Below, piece after piece: positions 56,515 through 64,000 of a stretch of DNA of 64,000 bases. Positions within the stretch are counted from its first letter, which is position 1. Every line of letters starts with the position of its first letter. The notes beneath the pieces were generated by a model. The model saw only the letters and a program-made list of their open reading frames with translations. It was not told where the DNA came from and did not search any database. Source of the stretch: Billgrantia sulfidoxydans (GTDB lineage: Bacteria > Pseudomonadota > Gammaproteobacteria > Pseudomonadales > Halomonadaceae); contig NZ_CP053381.1 of the NCBI RefSeq assembly GCF_017868775.1, forward strand, positions 2,852,001 through 2,916,000. Direction: 5' to 3'. The position numbers and the translations under genes were made by a program.

Positions 56515-57423
56515 TCACTCCTGAAGCTCGCGGGACTGATAGCGATGAAACAGGGCGATGGGCACGATCAGGATCGCCAGCATCACCATCGCCAGCGCCG
56601 AGGCCACCGGCCAGTCGCGATTGTGGAAGAACTCCTCCCACAGCACCTTGCCGATCATCACCGTGTTGGGCCCGCCGAGCAGTTCGGGAATCACGTACTC
56701 CCCCACCGCCGGGATGAACACCAGCATCGAGCCGGCGATGATGCCGCCCTTGGACAGCGGCAGGGTGACCCGAAGGAAGGTGTTGAACTGGCGCGAGCCG
56801 AGATCCTCCGCCGCCTCCAGCAGCGAGACGTCGAGCCGCGTCAGGTTGGCATAGAGCGGCAGCACCATGAACGGCAGGTAGGCATAGACGATGCCGAGGA
56901 TCACGGCGAAGTTGGTGTTGAGCATACGGATCGGCGAGTCGATCACGCCGGCCCAGATCAGCAGGTTGTTGACCAGGCCGTTGTTGCTGAGGATGCCCAT
57001 CCAGGCGTAGACGCGAATCAGGAACGAGGTCCACGACGGCAGCATCACCAGCAGCAGCAGCACCAGCTGCCAGTGGGCCGGAGCGCGGGCCATGGCGTAG
57101 GCCATGGGGTAGCCGATCGCCAGGCACAGCACGGTGGCCAGCAGAGCGATCTTCACCGAGCCCCAGTAGGCCGAGACGTAGAGCGTGTCGGTGGCCAGGA
57201 ACAGGTAGTTGCCGAAGCTCACGACGACGTTCAACGTCTCGTTGGCGTAGTCGAAGATGGGGCCGTAGGGCGGTATCGAGATGGCCGCCTCGGAGAGGCT
57301 GATCTTGAGCACGATGCCGAACGGCAGCAGGAAAAACAGGGTCAGCCACAGCAACGGCACGGCGATGACCCAACCGCGACCGGGCTTGAGCAGCCGCCGC
57401 AGGCGAGCGGTGTAGTTAGACAT
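56515..57423 (-). CDS. potH: Putrescine ABC transporter permease PotH
   Basis: A 302-residue permease of the PotB/PotH family with about six membrane helices. The EAA loop is EAAEDLGSRQFNTFLRVTLPLSKGGIIAG. A long first periplasmic loop (about residues 40-90; IPPYGPIFDYANETL) is typical. It lies 23 bases after potG and two before potI. Confidence 0.93.
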   Translation of the reverse strand: MSNYTARLRRLLKPGRGWVIAVPLLWLTLFFLLPFGIVLKISLSEAAISIPPYGPIFDYANETLNVVVSFGNYLFLATDTLYVSAYWGSVKIALLATVLCLAIGYPMAYAMARAPAHWQLVLLLLVMLPSWTSFLIRVYAWMGILSNNGLVNNLLIWAGVIDSPIRMLNTNFAVILGIVYAYLPFMVLPLYANLTRLDVSLLEAAEDLGSRQFNTFLRVTLPLSKGGIIAGSMLVFIPAVGEYVIPELLGGPNTVMIGKVLWEEFFHNRDWPVASALAMVMLAILIVPIALFHRYQSRELQE

Positions 57424-57446
57424 GCGGATCTCCCGGCGTCATGGGC

Positions 57447-58631
57447 TCAGTCGTGCAGGATGACGGCGCTCTGATCGTCCCAGTGGACGAACACCGGCTC
57501 GTCCCAGCGCGGCCGGTCGCCGCGGCGCTCGGTATTGGCCATGCTGGCCTTGACCAGCTGGCCACTCTCGAGCCTCACGTAGTAGACCGAGAAGCCGCCA
57601 AGGTAGGCGATGTCCTCGACGACCCCGTGCGCCCAGTTGGCCTCGACGCTCGGGCGCTCACGGGATAGCCACGTCTTTTCCGGGCGAACCGCCACCCATA
57701 CCCGACGCTCGTCGGCCTGGGTGCTGACGCCGTGGCCGATGCGAATCGAACGCCCCAACGCCGGGCTGTCGATCACGCAGTGGTCGGTCTCGTCGACCAC
57801 GATCTCGCCCTCGAACAGGTTCACCGTACCGACGAACTCCGCCACCATGCGATTGGCCGGACTCTCGTAGACATCCATCGGGGTCCCCACCTGAGCGATC
57901 CAGCCGTCGGCCATGATCGCCACGCGGTCGGCCATGGTCATGGCCTCCTCCTGGTCGTGGGTGACCATGATGCAGGTCACCCCGACGCGCTCGAGGATCT
58001 GCACCACCTCGAGCTGCATCTCGGTGCGCAGCTTCTTGTCCAGCGCTCCCATCGGCTCGTCGAGCAGCAGCAGCTTGGGCCGCTTGGCCAGCGAGCGCGC
58101 CAGGGCCACGCGCTGGCGCTGGCCGCCGGAGAGCTGGTGCGGCTTGCGCCGGGCATAGCCCTCCATGTGCACCAGCCTGAGCATCTCGGCCACGCGCTCG
58201 TCGATCTCGCGGCGCGGCAGTTTGTCCTGCTTGAGGCCGAAGGCGATGTTCTGCGCCACCGTCATGTGCGGGAACAGCGCGTAGGACTGGAACATCATGT
58301 TGATCGGCCGCTCATAGGGCGGCATGGCGGTAATGTCCACGCCGTCGAGCACCACCTGCCCTTCGCTGGGTTTCTCGAAGCCGGCCAGGATGCGCAGCAG
58401 GGTCGACTTGCCCGAACCGGAGCCGCCCAGCAGGGCGAAGATTTCGCCGCGACGGATCGACAGGCTGACGTCATCCACCGCCAGGACGCCGTCGAAGCGC
58501 TTGCTGACGCGGCGGATCTCCATCAGCGACTCATCGCGGGCCGGCCGCGGCTTGCCCACCGCGGCATCGCTGGCCGAACGCCCCACGACTCGTCGCGGCG
58601 TCTCGGCGGCTTGGGTCTGGGATTGCGGCAT
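57447..58631 (-). CDS. potG: Putrescine ABC transporter ATPase PotG
   Basis: A 394-residue ABC ATPase with Walker A GGSGSGKS (about residues 70-77), Q-loop FQSYALFPHMTV, signature LSGGQRQR, Walker B LLLLDEPMGALD, and a C-terminal TOBE regulatory domain (about 300-390). The start was set at the ATG because GAGAGG is five bases upstream; a GTG directly before it is too close to that site. The N-terminus has about 30 extra low-similarity residues before the ATPase fold. Between potF and potH in the operon. Confidence 0.93.
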   Translation of the reverse strand: MPQSQTQAAETPRRVVGRSASDAAVGKPRPARDESLMEIRRVSKRFDGVLAVDDVSLSIRRGEIFALLGGSGSGKSTLLRILAGFEKPSEGQVVLDGVDITAMPPYERPINMMFQSYALFPHMTVAQNIAFGLKQDKLPRREIDERVAEMLRLVHMEGYARRKPHQLSGGQRQRVALARSLAKRPKLLLLDEPMGALDKKLRTEMQLEVVQILERVGVTCIMVTHDQEEAMTMADRVAIMADGWIAQVGTPMDVYESPANRMVAEFVGTVNLFEGEIVVDETDHCVIDSPALGRSIRIGHGVSTQADERRVWVAVRPEKTWLSRERPSVEANWAHGVVEDIAYLGGFSVYYVRLESGQLVKASMANTERRGDRPRWDEPVFVHWDDQSAVILHD

Positions 58632-58691
58632 CACGACCTCTCCTCGACCAGACGGGAAGAACGGCCGGCCCTGCGGACCGGCAGCGGGGCC

Positions 58692-59792
58692 TCACATGCC
58701 GGACTTGACCCGGTTCCAGGTGCGCGTGCGTACGCGCTGTACGGCCAGAGGCTTCTCTTCCTGGACGTACAGGTTGTCCATCACCTCCTGGTCGGGATAG
58801 ACGGAGGTGTCGTTGAGAATCTCAGGGTCGAGGAACTCGTTGGCGGCGATGTTGGGGTTGGCATACACCACGTACTCGGTGATGTCGGCGGCGATCTCGG
58901 GCTCGAGGATAAAGTTGATGAAGGCGTGGGCGTTGTCGGGGTTGGGCGCGTCGGCCGGAATCGCCATCATGTCGAACCACAGCGCCGCGCCCTCCTTGGG
59001 AATGGTGTAGGCGATCTCGAAGTCGCGCCCGGCCTCCTCGGCGCGGTCGGCGGCCTGGAAGATGTCACCGGAGTAGCCCGCCGCCACGCAGATGTCGCCG
59101 TTGGCGAGATCCGAAATGTAGCGCGACGAGTGGAAGTAGGTGATATTGTCGCGCACCGCGGCGATCAGGTCGCCGGCCGCCTCGATGTCCTCGGTCTTCT
59201 CCGAGGTCGGCGACAGGCCCAGGTAGGCCATGCCGGCGGAGAGCATGTCGTCGCCGGTATCCAGCATGGAGATGCCGCAGCCGCCCTCGTTCAACGCCGC
59301 GGTCACCTCGGGATCGAAGATCAGCGCCCAGGAGTCCAGCGGCGCGTCCTCGCCGAGGATCTCGGTGACCCGCTCGACGTTGTAGCCGATGCCGTTGGTG
59401 CCCCACATGTAGGGAATCGAGTACTGGCTGCCCGGATCGATCGACTCCAGCTGCTCCATCAGTTCGGGGTTGAGGTGCTCCATGTTGGGGATCTTGTCGT
59501 GGTCCAGCTCCTGGTAGACCCCGGCGCTGACCTGGCGGGTCAGGTAGTAGTTGGAGGGCACCACCACGTCGTAGCCGGAGCGGCCCGCCAGCACGGCGGC
59601 GTCCAGCACCTCGTTGCTGTCGTAGACGTCATAGATCACCTCGATGCCGGTGGCCTCGGTGAACTTCTCCAGGGTGTCCGGCGCGATGTAATCCGACCAG
59701 TTGTAGACCCGCACCTCGTTGGCCTGGGCAGTAGCGGCCACGGCCAGGGAGCACAGTGCGGCGGCCCGCGTCAGCTTGCGTTGACATGACAT
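58692..59792 (-). CDS. potF: Putrescine-binding periplasmic protein PotF-like
   Basis: A 366-residue periplasmic polyamine-binding protein. A signal peptide (about residues 1-23, cleavage near AQA) precedes the PotF-like mature part. Putrescine contacts known from E. coli PotF are partly recognisable: the WSDY segment, SGDIF (AGDVW in PotF, so Trp is replaced by Phe) and the Asp of IPKEGAALWFDMMAIP. The end RVRTRTWNRVKSGM matches PotF. GAGGTG precedes the ATG. Substrate is probably putrescine, but the Trp-to-Phe change could alter preference towards other di- or polyamines. A hairpin lies between it and the upstream ligase gene. Confidence 0.92.
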   Translation of the reverse strand: MSCQRKLTRAAALCSLAVAATAQANEVRVYNWSDYIAPDTLEKFTEATGIEVIYDVYDSNEVLDAAVLAGRSGYDVVVPSNYYLTRQVSAGVYQELDHDKIPNMEHLNPELMEQLESIDPGSQYSIPYMWGTNGIGYNVERVTEILGEDAPLDSWALIFDPEVTAALNEGGCGISMLDTGDDMLSAGMAYLGLSPTSEKTEDIEAAGDLIAAVRDNITYFHSSRYISDLANGDICVAAGYSGDIFQAADRAEEAGRDFEIAYTIPKEGAALWFDMMAIPADAPNPDNAHAFINFILEPEIAADITEYVVYANPNIAANEFLDPEILNDTSVYPDQEVMDNLYVQEEKPLAVQRVRTRTWNRVKSGM

Positions 59793-59824
59793 GATGACAC
59801 CTCTTGTTCGCATTGTTGTCGTAC

Positions 59825-59848
59825 GCCTGGCCATGGCGCCGGCCAGGC
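59825..59848 (-). terminator. Intercistronic hairpin between the ligase gene and potF
   Basis: GCCTGGCC (59825-59832) and GGCCAGGC (59841-59848) form a perfect 8-bp stem around ATGGCGCC. It lies nine bases after the ligase stop, without a T-run, so read-through into potF is likely. It may tune the ratio of ligase to transporter mRNA. It shares CATGGCGCCGGCCAGGC with the hairpin at 18838-18877. Confidence 0.45.
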
Positions 59849-59857
59849 ACTTCCCCA

Positions 59858-61204
59858 CTAGACGCTCAACAGCAGGAACTCCCTCTCCCACGAACTGATG
59901 ACCTTCTTGAAGTTCTCGTTCTCCACCCGCTTCACCGCCACGTAGCCGGTCACGAACCGGTGCCCCATGTAGCGCTCCAGTTCGCTGCAGTGCTCCATCC
60001 GCTCGAGCGCCTGCTCGAGGGTGAACGGCAGGCGCAGGTTGCGCCGTTCGAAGGCTCGGCCCTGCACCGGCGCAGAGGGATTGAGCTTCTGCACCATGCC
60101 GAGATAGCCGCACAGCAGACTTCCCGCGATGGCCAGATAGGCGTTGGCATCGGCACCGGGCAAGCGGTTCTCGATACGCCGGTTCTGCGGCGAGGAGTCG
60201 GGCACCCGCAGCCCGCAGGTGCGATTCTCCTCGCCCCACTCGACGTTGACCGGCGCCGAGGTATCGGGCAGGAAGCGGCGGAACGAATTGACGTTGGGCG
60301 CCATCAGCGGCAGCGCCTCGGGAATGAAGCGCTGCATGCCGCCAATATGATGCAGGAACAGCTGGCTCATGGAGCCGTCCTCGTTGGCGAACACGCTCTT
60401 GCCGGTGGTGGCGTCCAGTACGCTCTGATGGATGTGCATGGCGCTGCCGGGCTCGTTGGTGATCGGCTTGGCCATGAAGGTCGCCACCACGTCGTGCTTG
60501 AGCGCCGCCTCGCGCAGGGTGCGCTTGAACAGGAAGACCTGGTCGGCCAGCACCAGGGGGTCGCCGTGACGGAAATTGATCTCCATCTGGGCGGTCCCTT
60601 CTTCGTGAATCAGGGTATCGATGTCGAGGCCCTGGACCTCGCACCAGTCGTACATGTCCTCGAACAGCGGATCGAACTCGTTGGCCGCGTCGATGGAGAA
60701 CGACTGCCGGCCGGTCTCCTGACGCCCGCTGCGACCAATCGGCGGCAGCAGCGGCAGGTCGGGATCCTCGCAGCGCTTGGTCAGGTAGAACTCCATCTCC
60801 GGCGCCACCACCGGCTTCCAGCCCTGTTCGGCGTAGAGCGCCAGCACCCGCTTGAGCTGGTTGCGGGAGGAGAGCTCGATGGGGTTGCCCATCTTGTCGT
60901 AGCAGTCGTGGATCACCTGGGCGGTGGGCTCGAGCGCCCAGGGCACCGGGTAGACCGCGGAGATGTCGGGCCGGCACAACATGTCGATGTCGGCGGGGTC
61001 GAGCAGCGAGTAGTAGAGCTCATCCTCGACATAGTCGCCGGTCACGGTCTGCAGCAGGACGCTCTCGGGCAGCCGCATGCCCTTCTCGGCCATGAACTTC
61101 GACACCGGCGTGATCTTGCCACGGGCAATGCCGGTGATGTCGCTGACCAGGCACTCCACCTCGGTGATGCGTCGCTCCTTCAGCCAGCTTTCCAGATCTT
61201 TCAT
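59858..61204 (-). CDS. Glutamine-synthetase-family gamma-glutamylpolyamine ligase
   Basis: A 448-residue GS-fold enzyme distinct from PuuA at 52153. It has SDITGIARGKITP, APEMEFYLT, TAQMEINFRHGDP, GSAMHIHQSVLD and LPGADANAYLAIAG. It resembles the SpuI/GlnA-type ligases that gamma-glutamylate polyamines in pseudomonads more than true glutamine synthetase, and no adenylylation-site loop is evident. The start MKDLESWLKE has CGAGG upstream. It lies 38 bases after puuB copy 2 and precedes potF. Spermidine, putrescine, cadaverine or a monoamine could be the acceptor; sequence alone does not decide. Confidence 0.88.
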   Translation of the reverse strand: MKDLESWLKERRITEVECLVSDITGIARGKITPVSKFMAEKGMRLPESVLLQTVTGDYVEDELYYSLLDPADIDMLCRPDISAVYPVPWALEPTAQVIHDCYDKMGNPIELSSRNQLKRVLALYAEQGWKPVVAPEMEFYLTKRCEDPDLPLLPPIGRSGRQETGRQSFSIDAANEFDPLFEDMYDWCEVQGLDIDTLIHEEGTAQMEINFRHGDPLVLADQVFLFKRTLREAALKHDVVATFMAKPITNEPGSAMHIHQSVLDATTGKSVFANEDGSMSQLFLHHIGGMQRFIPEALPLMAPNVNSFRRFLPDTSAPVNVEWGEENRTCGLRVPDSSPQNRRIENRLPGADANAYLAIAGSLLCGYLGMVQKLNPSAPVQGRAFERRNLRLPFTLEQALERMEHCSELERYMGHRFVTGYVAVKRVENENFKKVISSWEREFLLLSV

Positions 61205-61242
61205 GGGAACCTCGTTGCGGCCCGTCCCGGGCGTCACGTTCG

Positions 61243-62538
61243 TTATAGTCGGTCGCGCAGCTTGTAGAAAGCGGTCGCCAGCACCAGCAGCGGCGTGCGC
61301 AGGCGCTCGCCTCCGGGAAAGCGACGGTGGGGCATGGCGGCGAAGACGTCGAAGCGCTCGCTCTGCCCGCCGATGGCCTCGGCCACCAGCTGCCCCGCCA
61401 GCCCGGCCAGCGCCATGCCGTGCCCCGAGTAGCCCTGGGCGTAGTAGACGTTGTGACCGAGGCGGCCGAAGTCCGGCGCACGGTTGAGCGTGATCGCCAC
61501 GTCGCCGCCCCAGCGGTAGTCGATTCTCACCCCTTCGAGCAGCGGGAACAGACGCGCGATCTTGGCATCCATGCGCTGCTGAAGCCCGCGGGGTTCGCGG
61601 CCATCGTAGCTGACTTCTCCACCATAGATCAGCCGCTTGTCGGCCGAGAGGCGGTAGTAGTCGAGCACGAAGTTGGCGTCGGACAGGGCATCGTTGTGTG
61701 GAAGCACCTGAGCGGCACGCGCTTCGCCCAGCGGCTCACTGGCGACGATGTAGTTGGCCGCGCGCATGACGCGTCCCTCGAGCTCCGGCAGCAGGCGCCC
61801 CAGGTAGGCATTGGCCCCCACCACCACGAAGTCGGCGGCGATCTCCCCCCCGACCGTGACCACGGTGGCCGGCTGGCCGCGGCGAATCTCCAGCGCCGGG
61901 CTGTGCTCGTGGATCGTCACGCCGGCGTGCTGAGCCGCCCGTGCCAGACCGAGGGTATAGTTGAGCGGGTGCAGATGCCCCCCCTCATGCTCGAGGAGGG
62001 CGCCGGGGTAGGCGTCGGTGACCACGCGCTCGCGCAGCGCCTCGCCCTCCAGCCACTCGAGCGCCGCGTAGCCGTAGTCGCGGGCCAGGCGCTCCTGCAT
62101 CTCGCGCAGCTCGCGCACGTGTCGGGGCTTGACCGCGGCGTGCAGGTAGCCCCAGGCGAGGTCGCAGGGAATCGCGTGGCGCTCGATGCGCTCGGCCGTG
62201 AGGCGCACCGCCTCGCGGCTCATCTCCCACACCACGCGGGCACGCTCGCGTCCCAGCGCCTGCTCCACGGTGGCGATATCGGTCCCCAGGCCGGGCAGGA
62301 TCTGCCCCCCGCTACGTCCGGAGGCGCCGAAACCGATCTCGTGCGCCTCGAGCAGCGCCACCGAGTAGCCGCGCTCGGCCAGGTGCAGCGCCGCGGAGCA
62401 GCCGGTGATGCCACCACCGATCACACAGACGTCGACACGCCGATGGCCGGCGAGCGGCGGACACGCCTGATCGAGACGCACCGTGATCGAATCACGATAG
62501 TAGGAAGCGGGTCTGTCGGTCTGGGCGGCAGTGGCCAT
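61243..62538 (-). CDS. puuB: PuuB-type FAD-dependent amine oxidoreductase, copy 2
   Basis: A 431-residue paralogue of the oxidase at 54357-55649, clearly diverged. It has the FAD motif CVIGGGITGCSAALHLAERG (about residues 38-57), IGFGASGRSGGQILPGLGTD and YAQGYSGHGMALAGL. The start MATAAQTDRP has AGGGAA upstream; a further in-frame ATG 11 codons earlier is less likely. It heads the seven-gene run puuB-ligase-potF-potG-potH-potI-puuB. The pairing with the adjacent ligase suggests each oxidase may serve a different gamma-glutamyl amine. Confidence 0.9.
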   Translation of the reverse strand: MATAAQTDRPASYYRDSITVRLDQACPPLAGHRRVDVCVIGGGITGCSAALHLAERGYSVALLEAHEIGFGASGRSGGQILPGLGTDIATVEQALGRERARVVWEMSREAVRLTAERIERHAIPCDLAWGYLHAAVKPRHVRELREMQERLARDYGYAALEWLEGEALRERVVTDAYPGALLEHEGGHLHPLNYTLGLARAAQHAGVTIHEHSPALEIRRGQPATVVTVGGEIAADFVVVGANAYLGRLLPELEGRVMRAANYIVASEPLGEARAAQVLPHNDALSDANFVLDYYRLSADKRLIYGGEVSYDGREPRGLQQRMDAKIARLFPLLEGVRIDYRWGGDVAITLNRAPDFGRLGHNVYYAQGYSGHGMALAGLAGQLVAEAIGGQSERFDVFAAMPHRRFPGGERLRTPLLVLATAFYKLRDRL

Positions 62539-62778
62539 GCTGCGTTTCCCTGAAGCGCTACGGCGGGACATCGGATTCGACTAGTCTGGCACCATACCGA
62601 CAGGGGCTGTCAAGTATCCAATAACGAAACCGGCATGCCAGCCTTTGGCGACTTTCGCCGAAACCCAACGAAACGACTTACACAACAACAATATACGGTA
62701 GAATTTCAAGGTAACGAGGCTGATGAGAGCGTTGCCGAGCCGCCCATACTTGTAAAATAATGACCATCACACGAGCAC
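62539..62778. other. AT-rich gap upstream of the puuB-pot operon
   Basis: A 240-base gap between moeB (ending at 62779) and puuB copy 2. It is AT-rich for this genome and should contain the operon promoter. On the minus strand TTGACA is present near 62612, but no acceptable -10 lies at the right distance. ACTTACACAACAA near 62677-62689 resembles the ACTTGTACAACAA of the chemoreceptor operator array. No open frame with coding character is seen. Confidence 0.4.
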
Positions 62779-63534
62779 TCAGCGCGAGGCGCACACCGCG
62801 CAACCGGGGTCCCGCGGGACCTGGAAGTGACGCCACTGGCCGGAAAGCGCGTCGAAGGTGGAGAGGCCGCGATGCGGCGTGCCGGCCCCGCTGAGCAGCT
62901 TGACCGCCTCCAGCGCCTGGAAACAGCCGATCAGCCCGACCAGCGGTGCCACCACGCCGCTCTCGGCGCAGCGCAGCGCTTCATCGCCGCCTTCCCCAGG
63001 GGGGTAGAGACAGGCATAGCAGGGCGATGCGGGATCGCGGGGATCGAACACCGCCAGCTGCCCCGAGAAGCGAATCGCCGCTCCCGAGACCAGCGGCACC
63101 CCGGCGCGCTGGCAGGCGGCATTGATGGCATAGCGACTGGAAAAGCGGTCGGTGCAGTCGAGCACCAGGTCGACCTCGCGCACAACCGCTTCGAGCGCGG
63201 CTTCGTCGAGATGCGCCTCGATCGCGCGGATCTCGCAGCCCGGATTGAGCGCCGCGGCCGCGTCTCGGGCGGAGCCAGCCTTGTTGCGCCCCAGGTCGGC
63301 CATGCCGTGGGCGATCTGGCGCTGCAGGTTGGAGAGCTCCACCACGTCGGCGTCGGCCAGGGTCAGGTGCCCCACCCCGGCGGCGGCCAGGTAGAGCGCC
63401 ACCGGCGAGCCCAGCCCGCCGGCGCCGACCACCAGCGCCCGCGAGGCCAGCAGGCGCTCCTGTCCGTCGATGTCGATCGCCTCCAGCATGATCTGGCGGC
63501 TGTAGCGCAGCAGCGCCTCGTCGTTCATGGCCAT
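62779..63534 (-). CDS. moeB: MoeB-like E1-type adenylyltransferase (HesA/MoeB/ThiF)
   Basis: A 251-residue E1-like enzyme, close in length and sequence to E. coli MoeB (249), which adenylates the MoaD C-terminus for molybdopterin synthesis. It shows the nucleotide motif VVGAGGLGSPVALYLAAAGVG (about 35-55), the Arg/Asn contact SNLQRQ, DLVLDCTDRFSSR, and zinc-binding Cys pairs CYAC and CAVC. There is no rhodanese domain and no MoaD or ThiS gene is adjacent, so a role in sulfur transfer for thiamine or another cofactor cannot be excluded. Its ATG overlaps the stop of the lrp-type gene by one base. Confidence 0.85.
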   Translation of the reverse strand: MAMNDEALLRYSRQIMLEAIDIDGQERLLASRALVVGAGGLGSPVALYLAAAGVGHLTLADADVVELSNLQRQIAHGMADLGRNKAGSARDAAAALNPGCEIRAIEAHLDEAALEAVVREVDLVLDCTDRFSSRYAINAACQRAGVPLVSGAAIRFSGQLAVFDPRDPASPCYACLYPPGEGGDEALRCAESGVVAPLVGLIGCFQALEAVKLLSGAGTPHRGLSTFDALSGQWRHFQVPRDPGCAVCASR

Positions 63535-64000
63535 TACTTGCCTTCGAGCTCCTCGATGTCGGGGACGTAGAGCGAGAACTCCTCCTTGACCTCCTCCATC
63601 ACCACGTAGCTCTTCGACTCCTTGACGCCGGGAAGGGTCAGTACCACGTCGCCGAGCAGCTGGCGGTAGGCGGACATCTCGGGGATCCGGCACTTGAGAA
63701 TATAGTCGAACTGCCCCGAGACCAGATGGCACTCCTGGATCTGCGGCAGCCGCGACACGGCACGACGGAATTCGTCGAACACCGCCGGTGACTGGGTCTC
63801 GAGGCTGATCTCGACGAACACCAGCAGGTTGGCCTTGAGCGCGCGGGGATTGAGTATCGCCTTGTAGCCGCGGATGACACCGGACTTCTCGAGGCGCTTG
63901 ACGCGCTCCAGGCAGGGGGTGGTGGAGAGCCCCACCTGGGCGGCCAGGTCGACGTAGGAGATGCGGGCATTGTCCTGCAGGCAGCGCAGGATCTTGAGGT
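63534..64000 (-). CDS. lrp: Lrp-type leucine-responsive regulator (5' end outside window)
   Basis: The visible 154 codons encode an Lrp/AsnC-family regulator close to E. coli Lrp. The helix-turn-helix reads DLAAQVGLSTTPCLERVKRLE. The ligand/oligomerisation RAM domain includes LLVFVEISLETQSP, IQECHLVSGQFDYILKCR and LPGVKESKSYVVMEEVKEE. The start lies beyond the right edge. It is translationally coupled to moeB. Lrp controls amino-acid and amine metabolism broadly; whether it regulates the adjacent polyamine operon cannot be told from the sequence. Confidence 0.9.
   Translation of the reverse strand, partial: LKILRCLQDNARISYVDLAAQVGLSTTPCLERVKRLEKSGVIRGYKAILNPRALKANLLVFVEISLETQSPAVFDEFRRAVSRLPQIQECHLVSGQFDYILKCRIPEMSAYRQLLGDVVLTLPGVKESKSYVVMEEVKEEFSLYVPDIEELEGK

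Noticed and set aside
57732..59789. A 685-codon plus-strand frame opposite potG and potF
   Set aside because: Antisense shadow of conserved transporter genes; no ribosome-binding site, no recognisable domain.
62600..62645. Possible sigma-54 or sigma-70 promoter for the puuB-pot operon
   Set aside because: TGGCATGCC on the minus strand lacks the GC at the required ten-base distance, and the nearby TTGACA has no acceptable -10 at 15-19 bases.

Overview
The window is high-GC gammaproteobacterial chromosome. Gene content, gene order and protein sequences fit a Halomonas-type organism (family Halomonadaceae). That placement is inference, because no rRNA or other decisive marker lies in the window. 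No tRNA, rRNA, CRISPR array, insertion sequence or phage gene was seen. Coding density is high and no gene-free stretch exceeds 300 bases.

Region 1 (1-35 kb) is core chromosome whose order resembles the Pseudomonas algW-mur-mla-lpt-rpoN-mre-gat region. It runs zapE (cut by the window edge), zapG, a Nif3-type protein, degS/algW, then hisD-hisG-murA-ibaG on the minus strand. The mlaFEDCB lipid-transport operon follows, ending at a clear terminator. Divergently, yrbG-kdsD-kdsC-lptC-lptA-lptB builds Kdo and exports LPS, and leads into rpoN-hpf-ptsN-rapZ-npr (sigma-54, ribosome hibernation and nitrogen PTS). pmbA/tldD flank darP. A long minus-strand run, mreB-mreC-mreD-maf-rng-yhdP-tldD, covers cell shape, RNA turnover and envelope lipid transport. 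gatCAB (transamidosome) closes the region.

Region 2 (34.5-39.5 kb) is a transition: a PuuR-type repressor, a chemoreceptor preceded by an array of TTGTACAA palindromes, rmuC, and an orphan LuxR-type regulator.

Region 3 (39.5-63.5 kb) is a large polyamine and agmatine catabolic island. It holds two PuuC-type aldehyde dehydrogenases that are nearly identical over about 860 bp, two class III aminotransferases (one SpuC-like), an M20 carbamoylase, an NhaC-family carrier, agmatine deiminase (aguA), puuD, puuA, a second glutamine-synthetase-like ligase, two puuB oxidases and a complete potFGHI uptake system. Together these can take up putrescine, make it from agmatine, and degrade it by gamma-glutamylation (PuuA-PuuB-PuuC-PuuD) and by direct transamination (SpuC-PuuC) towards GABA. 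A DUF1326/DUF2182 pair of unknown function sits inside the island. The window ends with moeB and the 3' part of an lrp-type regulator.

The points most worth checking are an apparent AUU start codon for mreC, a sigma-54 promoter in front of rpoN itself, mosaic near-identity between the two puuC copies, a carbamoylase that may replace AguB, the DUF1326/DUF2182 module, and the TTGTACAA operator array.
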